Origin: Ursus arctos
Lineage: Eukaryota > Chordata > Mammalia > Carnivora > Ursidae
Direction: 5' to 3'
Length of the DNA: 64,000 bases
Assembly: GCF_023065955.2 (NCBI RefSeq)
Contig: NW_026622786.1
Coordinates: 43,944,938 to 44,008,937, forward strand
The notes under the pieces were generated by a model. The model did not search any database. It was not told the DNA's origin and saw only the letters and a list, made by a program, of their open reading frames with translations. How positions within the stretch are numbered: position 1 is the first letter of the stretch; each line of letters begins with the position of its first letter. The position numbers and the translations under genes were made by a program. This document shows, piece after piece, positions 56,800 to 64,000 of this stretch.

Positions 56800-57850
56800 T
56801 ATCAGGCAGTTTCAGGCCAGCCAGTCTGTGCTTGGTGCCTGAGAGAACAGCACCCTATTCCCAAGCCAGTTGTCTAAAAGCTTTCTGCTCTTTCCTAGGG
56901 CTGCTTTCAGTCTTTTGGTATCTTGACTTAGTTTTCTTGGATCAAACCTGGATTTGTGTAGGTTGTCATATGCCCCGATTTGGACTTGTGTTTTATTGGA
57001 TTGCAACAAAGGACTGCTGCCTCACACTGCCTGGGTTTGCATGTGCCCATTTGCTATCCACTTCTCTAGGGCCCTCTATAGATGTCCACTACTAGGCTAG
57101 GAGCTCCTTGAGGGTCCTGATTGTGTGGTATTTATCCTATAATCCAAAATGTCTGTATAATTCTGGGCATGTCACAAATACTAAATGACTGTATCTTTGC
57201 ATAAATCAAACATACATATTTCTCTATATTCTTCATAATTTTAATGGTTTAATGATAATCAGTTGCATTGTTTTAACATAAACACCATAATTAACTGAAT
57301 TTTCTAGGTTTTCTCTGCAAATACAATGGTTTAATAAACATCTGTCCCTGTGTGTGTATGTGTGTGTGTGTTTACTGTGTTGAACTATCTCTTTAGGTTA
57401 AAGAGATCCAGTAGTATCTGAGCCTAAAAGTTAAGTGTGGCCTGTTAAAGGGAAAGTGAGTTTGTTATTAATATATCTCGGAAATTGTACTGATTGGATA
57501 GTACCAAAATCTGATGTTAGTTCCAAATTCTAACAGTATTTTAATAATGTTATAAATTATCAGAAAGTTAGCTAGAAAGTTATTCCAAGGTCTGGTATGT
57601 AATAATAGCTTGAGTTCTAAGAAAAAATGTACAGAAGAAAGTGATGCTAAATCATTTCCTTTAACTGGAACTCCTAAGGTTTTTATATTCATTTTTCTTT
57701 TTGTCCTATTCTTCCTTTATTGACAGTATATTTTCACATGAAAATGAAATTAAACTGTAAATGCCTTAAAGTAGAGACTACTAAATCTTTATCTTGGTGC
57801 CTAACCGTAAGTGTTCAATAATAAGTAGTTGAATGAATATATGAGTGAAT
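56800..57850 (+). repeat. unassigned block, then two L2 3'-end pieces
   Basis: About 56,800-57,070 looks repeat-like but unnamed. About 57,075-57,200 ('aggctaggagctccttgagggtcctg') and about 57,765-57,850 ('ggtgcctaaccgtaagtgttcaataataagtagttgaatg') read as sense L2 3' ends. A short (TG)n lies at 57,350-57,372. Confidence 0.5.
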
Positions 57851-58041
57851 TTTAGGTTGTAGTTCTTTTGCAGTGAATGGAATAGAGTACTCATGTGTGC
57901 CATGTGCCACTAAACTGAGACCCATAGATAGAGCTCAGAGCAGGTGTTGCTTCTTCCCATAGCAGGACGAGTTCCCCAGACCATGTCTGAATAATCCACA
58001 ATGTGAATCTATTTCTGGATAATCAGGAGCTGTTCCTGTTT
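57851..58041. other. no gene seen
   Basis: Short unassigned stretch before the microsatellite. Confidence 0.5.
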
Positions 58042-58042
58042 T

Positions 58043-58116
<74 letters not shown>

Positions 58117-58318
58117 TTCCTTCCTTCCTTCCTTCCTTCCTTCCTTCCTTCCTTCCTTCTTTAATTTATTTATTTGAGGGAAAGAGAGAGCATGAGCAGG
58201 GGGAGGGGTAGCAGGAGAGGGAGAAGCAGACTCTTTGGCTGAGCAGGGAGCCCTATGAGGGGCTTGATCCTAGGACCTGAGCCAAAGGGAGAAACTGACT
58301 GAACCACCCAGGCACCCC
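58042..58318 (-). mobile_element. Can-SINE, antisense, with (TTTC)n(TTCC)n tail
   Basis: (TTTC)n at 58,042-58,113 passes into (TTCC)n at 58,112-58,160, followed by a reversed long-type SINE body to about 58,318. Flanking 'ctgttcctgtttt' and 'ctactgttttt' are the likely target site. Confidence 0.92.
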
Positions 58319-59779
58319 TACTGTTTTTACTTCTTGAAGACTTCAAATAGGGAACTGTTTAACTCATCTGAAGATTTTTACTGCAGAAAAAGTTGGTTTC
58401 ATGATCTACAGGGAATAAAAAATTTCTGGGTCAGGGCCTTTGAGATGTTTTTGAAACACTGAAGTCTGGTATGTTTAGACAGGAAAATTCTGATTTAAAA
58501 ATATAGACAATGGGACGAGGGTGGTGAACAAGGCATGAAAGACTGCCCTTAGGCAGTGTCTTTTCCAGAGGATACATCACTGTCACCTAGAAACACTCTT
58601 TAGTTAGTTTCTAATAAATGACTTTTCCACATTTGGAGTCTTTAAATCTCATTACTCTAGAATTATTTCTGAAATACCTGGAGAAATATTTTTTTCTCTT
58701 CCCTCCCTCCCTTCCATCTTCCCTCCCTCTCTCCTTCCCTCCCTTTCTTCCTTTGGTATAATTATTTTCTTATTTTGGGTTAGTCTTGGTTAACAAAAAG
58801 TAATTTATTGAAAACGGTTTCATTAAAAACTGCAGCTATTTAATACCAAGTATGATTTTAAGGATTATCAAATTAATTTATATATTTGTGTTTAACCTTG
58901 TATGTTTCACTAAAATCTGGAGCTAAATATATTTCTTGAAAAACTAACTTGACATGCAGGTTGTTATTATTTAACATTGTGATTTTAATCTTCCTTTTCT
59001 TATTAAAATGATTTAAAAGAAAAAGGTACCATATGCCCCGCCTACCTCTGTTGCATAATTAGCGTTCTTCCAAGGTATAAAACCTTTTTAGTGTTAACTC
59101 ATTAATCTTCAGGAGGCAGAGAAAATTTGTAGATATTATTTTCCCCATATCTAAAGATATGAAAGCACCTTTACCAAAGAATTTGTGTTCCTTATTATCA
59201 ATCTACACATATCACTTGATGATTTCATTATAATTTTGAATGTCAGTTTACATTTGACACATGGGCACTTTTAAAAAAGGTTGACCTACAAATGGAATAT
59301 TATTAATACTGAGGTTCAGCTTTCCTAACTTTTAGTCTTATTATTTTTCTACTCTGTAGATAGTCAGATATTATGATACAAATGAGGAGAATTCTTTTAA
59401 CATTTCTTTTCATTTGAAGACACTAATGACATTTGGATCTGACTTAGAGACTCTTGTGCTATATTTAAACATGGTATTTTCTTCCCTTTTAGAACTTCGT
59501 TTTTCATTTCAATTTTTCAAAAGCTGATGTATTTCCATTTGTGATGTCAGTTTTTCTTACCTTCTTTAATATTGATTGTGAAATTCATGTGACTGGGGTC
59601 CAGCACATTTTAAAAATAATGTACCTTGAAATACTCATCAATATTAAGGTCTAAAGTTTTAAGATAGTTTTCCACCAATTTCTGATTAGCAAGCTATGAT
59701 ATGTATTTATAAGTCATCAGAGTTAAAACCCCAGGATGTGTTAAAAATGGAAGATTTTACAAATGGGTTAGCTTAATTT
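58319..59779. other. no gene; (TTCC)n-rich at about 58.70-58.76 kb
   Basis: AT-rich intronic-like DNA with a CCCTCCCT/TTCC-rich patch at about 58,700-58,755 and a possible small antisense MIR trace at about 59,085-59,155. No exon supported. Confidence 0.5.
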
Positions 59780-59982
59780 CTTTTTGCATAAATAAACTTA
59801 GGCTCAGAGAGGTTGAAATTACTTTCCCAAGTTACACAGCCAGAACTTGGACAGGTCTAGATTAAAATGACTTTTAGTTCAATGTTGCTTTCAACATGTG
59901 CTCTGGAATTGGCTCTATTGTCTATGGATGACATGGCAGATGGAGCTAGAGAGGTCTTTCATTTATAGCCTGTAATTAGAGT

Positions 59983-60019
<37 letters not shown>

Positions 60020-60026
60020 GTGTGCA
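59780..60026. repeat. antisense MIR then (GT)n
   Basis: About 59,780-59,910: 'aaacttaggctcagagaggttgaaattac', 'agttacacagccagaacttgg' (MIR reverse). (GT)n of about 22 units with one GC lies at 59,983-60,026. Confidence 0.85.
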
Positions 60027-60129
60027 TGCACACACATATACACAGTACAAGAAAGTAGAAGAAAGGTGCTTTAATTCTACTTACTCATGCTTTAAGTCTT
60101 TCTATACCTCCTTGGGCTTTCACTTGTTA

Positions 60130-60290
60130 TAACATTTATCAAACCATTTTAATTGTATGTATGCTTATTTTTCTTCCCTGCTAGACCATAAATTTCATGC
60201 CTTGTTCACAGGTGTACCTTTGATGGCTACTAGCAAAGTGTCTTACTCACACTTAGTGCTTCACAATAATTTGTTGAGGAAATAAATGAA
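60130..60290 (+). repeat. L2 3' end, sense
   Basis: 'ctgctagaccataaatttcatgcc', 'agtgcttcacaataatttgttgagg': decayed L2 3' untranslated end. Confidence 0.6.
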
Positions 60291-60420
60291 TATTTTTTTA
60301 ATAAGAAAAACATTATGGAGTACATATGGGGATCGGATATCTTATTTTAGAAAGAACAATCCCACATCTTAATTCAGTTTCCTATTATGCCTGGTCACAT
60401 GTTCCCAAAATGATTTTTCT

Positions 60421-60432
60421 TTCCTTTTCTTT

Positions 60433-60468
<36 letters not shown>

Positions 60469-60650
60469 TTTTAAGATTTATTTATTTGAGAGTGAGAGAT
60501 TGAGGGGGGCAGAGGGAGAGGGAGAGAGAATTCCAGGCAGGCTCCCTGCTGAACGTGGAGCCTGATTTGGGGTTTGATCCCACGACCCTGAGATCATGAC
60601 CTGAGCTGAAACCAGGAGTCTGACACTCAACCGTGTCGCCCAGGTGCCCC
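60421..60650 (-). mobile_element. Can-SINE, antisense, with (TTTC)n tail
   Basis: (TTTC)n to about 60,469 followed by a reversed long-type SINE to 60,650. It is flanked by aaaatgattttt (60,407-60,418) and gaaatggttttt (60,653-60,664). Confidence 0.93.
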
Positions 60651-60719
60651 TGGAAATGGTTTTTTAAAATATTTTAAACATTTCTCAGATCCTACCTGCT
60701 TTCTTTCTTTCTGGCTTTG

Positions 60720-61135
60720 CGGTGAGACAGATATGTGTTAAAATTCCAGCTATAGGATTTTGAGCTAAACTTAACCTTGTTGAACTTTACTTTCCTTATG
60801 TGAAAAATGAAGACAATAATACCTACCTCACAGGACTATTGTGAGGATTAAAGAACATAACAAATGGGGGTGCCTAGGTGGCTCAGTCGTTAAACCTCTG
60901 CCTTTAGCTCAGGGCGTGATCCCAGAGTCCTGGGATCGAGCCCCTCATCGGTCTCCTCTGCTGGGAGCCTGCTTCTTCCTCTCCCACTCCCCCTGCTTGT
61001 GTTCCCTCTCTTGCTGCCTCTCTCTCTGTCAAATAAATAAATAAAATCTTTAAAAAAACTGTTTAAAAAAAAGAGAACATAACAAATGGCAAAGTGTATA
61101 GCATCATGTAATACGAATTCAATAAATGCTCATTT
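60720..61135 (+). repeat. MIR, sense, split by a young SINE
   Basis: Left part: 'aaaattccagctataggattttgag', 'aatacctacctcacaggactattgtgaggattaaag'. Right part after the SINE: 'gcaaagtgtatagcatcatgtaatacgaattcaataaatgctcat'. Together they form a nearly complete sense MIR. Confidence 0.85.
60868..61073 (+). mobile_element. young arctoid-type Can-SINE, sense
   Basis: Sense SINE with body 'ctgcttcttcctctcccactccccctgc' and tail AAATAAATAAATAAAATC. The flanking 16-bp duplication agaacataacaaatgg is perfect at 60,852-60,867 and 61,074-61,089, which marks a recent insertion. Confidence 0.96.
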
Positions 61136-62279
61136 CATTTCCCTTTTTCCTTTTCTCCTTCATTGATTTCTCTCTGCTGCTTCCCTCTCCCTCCTTCCTT
61201 TCTTCCTCCCTGCCTTCCCCTAGTTCCTTTTTTCTGGAAATGGGAGAACTACAGAAAATTAGAATCATAGTCAAGGCAAGCTTTTTCTTAAAGCAAAGGT
61301 GCTCTCCCCAGTTTGCTTCTGTGTCAGCCTTTTTTTTCATACTCCCTTTCCTCTGCCCTGTTTGTTCCCACATCTGACTATGTTTACATTCAGTTTCCCA
61401 CACTAGCTTGCCTGAAATCCAATTATGCTGCCATATGCCTGATGGTCAACATGTATTCTGTAGCAAGGTAGCAAAAAAGGAAGGGAGTGAGAACAGGCAA
61501 ACCTGCGAGTGCCAGAGGCAGTAAAAACTCCAAGAGATTGTGTTGATTGCAGATGGTTGTTCCAGGAGCAGAGTCTTTGGAATGACATTCAGAGCACTTT
61601 TAAAAAAGAAAAAGGGGAAGGTCACAGCTGTTTGTTTTTCTTGCTCTTGACTATTAAGGATGCTCTTTCATTGTCTTTCAATCAGGCTATGTTGCAGTGT
61701 ATGTCTAACCAGCATTTGAATTAATATTTAAAACAAGCCTAGCCTGAACAGAAGAGCTGAGCCACATAACTGAATGAAGACAAAAAATCATAAAAATATG
61801 TTAATTATCAAAACACCATCTGAAGGAAAGGGCTCTCCTGACACAGGCCATCTTGCCTCAGGGCAGAAAGTAAGCTACCAGAAGCGAAGCAACTACTGAT
61901 GAGGTTTGGATTAGATAGTAGACCAGGTGACCAAGAGTAAAGAAGAACGTCTTCAAGAGTGTTTGGCTCAGGGTGAGACAATTTTTTTTCTAATCTACCA
62001 CTGACTAACTTTGTGACTTTGAGCCCTCAGGTTGCAAAATCTATTGGTAAAACAAACTGTTACATGCTTGCAAATTGTTGCTATTGATATTATTTCTTTG
62101 GTTTAAGGCCAAATTTTTGTTTAGGAGGGTGGTTGGAGAGTTTACCTCCTTTGAGAACCTCTGCTCTAATGAAAGAGATATGACAGGGAGATGGTTGTCT
62201 ATATACCTCTAGACTTGCCCATGGAGTTACCATGAGACTATAATAACATAATCACAAAATTACTCTATTCCAAATTGAG
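61136..62279. other. no gene; one MIR trace
   Basis: Pyrimidine-rich at about 61,136-61,230. A small sense MIR trace lies at about 61,990-62,065 ('ccactgactaactttgtgactttgag'). No exon supported. Confidence 0.5.
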
Positions 62280-62420
62280 TTTCCATTCATTCGTTAAACA
62301 TTTTATTGAATGTCTGCAGGCACTGTGCTGGACTCTGAGTGTACATAGATAAGTACGACTTGATCTCTACCTCCAAGGAGCTTGCTTTCTACTAAAGGGG
62401 AAAAGTAATGCTTTAGCAGT
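62280..62420 (-). repeat. L2-end-like fragment, antisense
   Basis: 'ccattcattcgttaaacattttattgaatgtctgcaggcactgtgctgg' followed by 'ctccaaggagcttgctttctac'. Confidence 0.6.
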
Positions 62421-62692
62421 TCATTTCCATACAAAGCTAAGTGCAATGATACTTGGCAAATTAATACAAATTGCAATAGGACTGCAGAGATGCGACCTTC
62501 CCATTCACCCTAGGGAGTTAGTTGAGGATTCGTTGAGAAAGGTGTTATGGTATAAGACTATATTTCAAATCATCAAACAAAATTAACCTCGCTGATGTCT
62601 AAACTATAAAATTTCGATAGTGTATTTCCTGTCTATTGTTTGTTTTCTTTATATGTACATAATTTTTGGATGTGACTGATGTTTCTCTAATG

Positions 62693-62872
62693 CAGTGTTT
62701 TCTCAAAGTATCATTACCTGGAACAGCAGCATCAGAGGCATCTGGGAACTAGCTAGAAATGCAAATTCTTGGGCCCCACCTCAAGCCTACTGAATTGGAA
62801 GCTCTGGGGATAGGGCCCAGCAATCTCTTTTTCCCACTAGAATCATGTCAAATTTGAGAACCACTGCTATAA
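62693..62872 (-). mobile_element. MER5A-type hAT-Charlie DNA transposon relic
   Basis: Near-complete MER5A: end cagtgttttctcaaagt, 'catctgggaactagctagaaatgcaaattcttgggccccacc', and the other end 'ttgagaaccactg'. The two ends are imperfect inverted repeats. Confidence 0.85.
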
Positions 62873-62959
62873 TAATTCACATATTATTTCCTATATGTTC
62901 TATAAAGTATTTTTTATAAATATGCATAAAATAGTGTTTTTAAAAGCAGGATATCATCT

Positions 62960-63250
62960 ATATATTTATATGAATTATGCACGTGCTCAGTATCTTTATA
63001 CATTATCTCATTTAATCTTCACAATAGCTCTGAGAAACTTAGTGGCTCTCACTTCTGGGTTAGCTTCCAAATACCTGTGAAGCATACAAGTACTATTTGT
63101 CTAGACCTTGCCTCATACCCACTGAGTCAGAGACTAGAGTTTCTCATTTGTATTGTGATTGAGAATCACTGAAGTAGGTATTCTTATTTGTATATTTTAC
63201 ATACATGAAAATCGAGGTTTGGAGATGATATACAATTTGACTAGGGTTCT
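62960..63250 (-). repeat. MIR, antisense, interrupted
   Basis: 'cattatctcatttaatcttcacaatagctc' at about 63,000 and 'gaaaatcgaggtttggagatgatatac' at about 63,208 are reverse MIR. The intervening 63,045-63,170 resembles a decayed MER5-type piece ('gattgagaatcactgaagtag'). Confidence 0.65.
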
Positions 63251-63409
63251 GACATAGGATGAGGCTGAACAAATATTACATTATTTGCTCAGCAAATACC
63301 TACTGACATTGAACGATTGCTTAGACTGACTTCAAGGACTGTGCTCCTAATCATTCAAATAAATTCTTCTTATGTAATCTACCAGAAAAAAAATTTTTTT
63401 AAAGAGAGA

Positions 63410-63622
63410 GAAAGCTAATATTTGCAAAGTGATTTACAGTTCCATGACAAAGCATCCCAATGTTGTTATGATTGCTGTTATAAATTGGAAACCAAGACTG
63501 AGTGAGTATAAGCGATTTGCCTAAAATTACGCAGTTAGTAAATCCCCGGGGCCAAGAGTGTGAATCCAGATTTTCTGACTCTGGATTTCAGCTTTTCCCC
63601 CTCTGGATTTCAGCTTTTCCCC
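63410..63622 (-). repeat. MIR, antisense, ending in a perfect 22-bp tandem duplication
   Basis: Reverse MIR: 'aaagtgatttacagttccatg', 'cagttagtaaatccccgg', 'gtgtgaatccagattttctgactctgg'. At its end a 22-bp unit (ctctggatttcagcttttcc plus cc) is repeated exactly at 63,579-63,600 and 63,601-63,622. Confidence 0.85.
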
Positions 63623-64000
63623 AATTCTACTTAATTGCATTTTTATGTATAAAACTAGAATAAGGAAGTTAGTTACATGACAGTTACAGGATAGTTTATC
63701 TTCCTGATCATTAAGTTTACTTAGAAATTGTAAACAAAATAAAAGTAACATAGTGTCTATATTTGGATTTTATTTTCCCAAATCTTAAAGAAAACGTCTG
63801 TGAATTATCCATCTTCTAAATATGAGGACTGTAGCTTTTTAAATTTGCTAATAGATATACTGGTAGTGTCCTAATTCATTGCTAGTGCAGAATACATTTG
63901 CCAATTTTATTATGGTATGGATTTAATATTCTAGTTGATATGGTACCTGGACTAGTTTGCCAGTGTAGCAATTGAAGCAGATGGGTTTATTTACACCAGG
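63623..64000. other. no gene seen to window end
   Basis: AT-rich intronic-like DNA; no repeat or exon recognised. Confidence 0.5.

Larger units (their letters stand above)
42558..64000 (+). other. presumed intron 1 (continues past window)
   Basis: Inferred from the donor at 42,558 and the absence of any later exon that I can support. The content is repeat-rich and AT-rich like the upstream flank. A transcription unit spanning this DNA is an inference, not something the sequence shows directly. Confidence 0.45.

Overview
This is nuclear DNA from a carnivoran mammal. The window holds about two dozen tRNA-derived carnivore SINEs (Can-SINE/SINEC; short tRNA-head-only and longer CT-rich forms). 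It also holds ancient L1, L2 and MIR copies, MLT1 and other LTRs, and hAT-type MER5/MER20 relics. The youngest SINEs have a CT-rich body typical of arctoid carnivores (bear, panda, seal or weasel lineages). Placement below Carnivora is an inference.

The only protein-gene signal that stands up is a CpG island at about 41.69-43.56 kb. It carries a plus-strand first coding exon: an ATG in strong Kozak context at 42,524, eleven codons, then a consensus splice donor after 42,557. I do not recognise the eleven-residue N-terminus, so the gene is unnamed. No second coding exon could be supported in the remaining 21.4 kb, which is most simply the start of a long first intron.

Layout: 0-7.6 kb is SINE-dense and contains a 5'-truncated, RT-deleted L1. 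7.6-12 kb is AT-rich with one MLT1 LTR. 12-23 kb is a mosaic of L2, MIR, two minus-strand L1 3' regions and three LTR-like insertions. 23-27 kb is mostly unassigned and holds one anonymous 150-codon ORF. 27.3-32.06 kb is an old L1 that keeps its 5' region and ORF1 but has lost its 3' end. 32-41.6 kb holds scattered repeats. 41.7-43.6 kb is the promoter, exon and CpG island. 43.6-64 kb is presumed intron with L2, MIR, MLT1, MER20, MER5A, SINEs and microsatellites.

I saw no tRNA or rRNA gene, CRISPR array, operon or prokaryotic feature, and no new biological system. The observations most worth checking are the unnamed gene start, two sites where two SINEs entered the same target, and an LTR-like insert flanked by an unusually long 16-bp duplication. 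Family assignments rest on reading the sequence against remembered consensus features, and repeat ends are approximate unless a target-site duplication fixes them.
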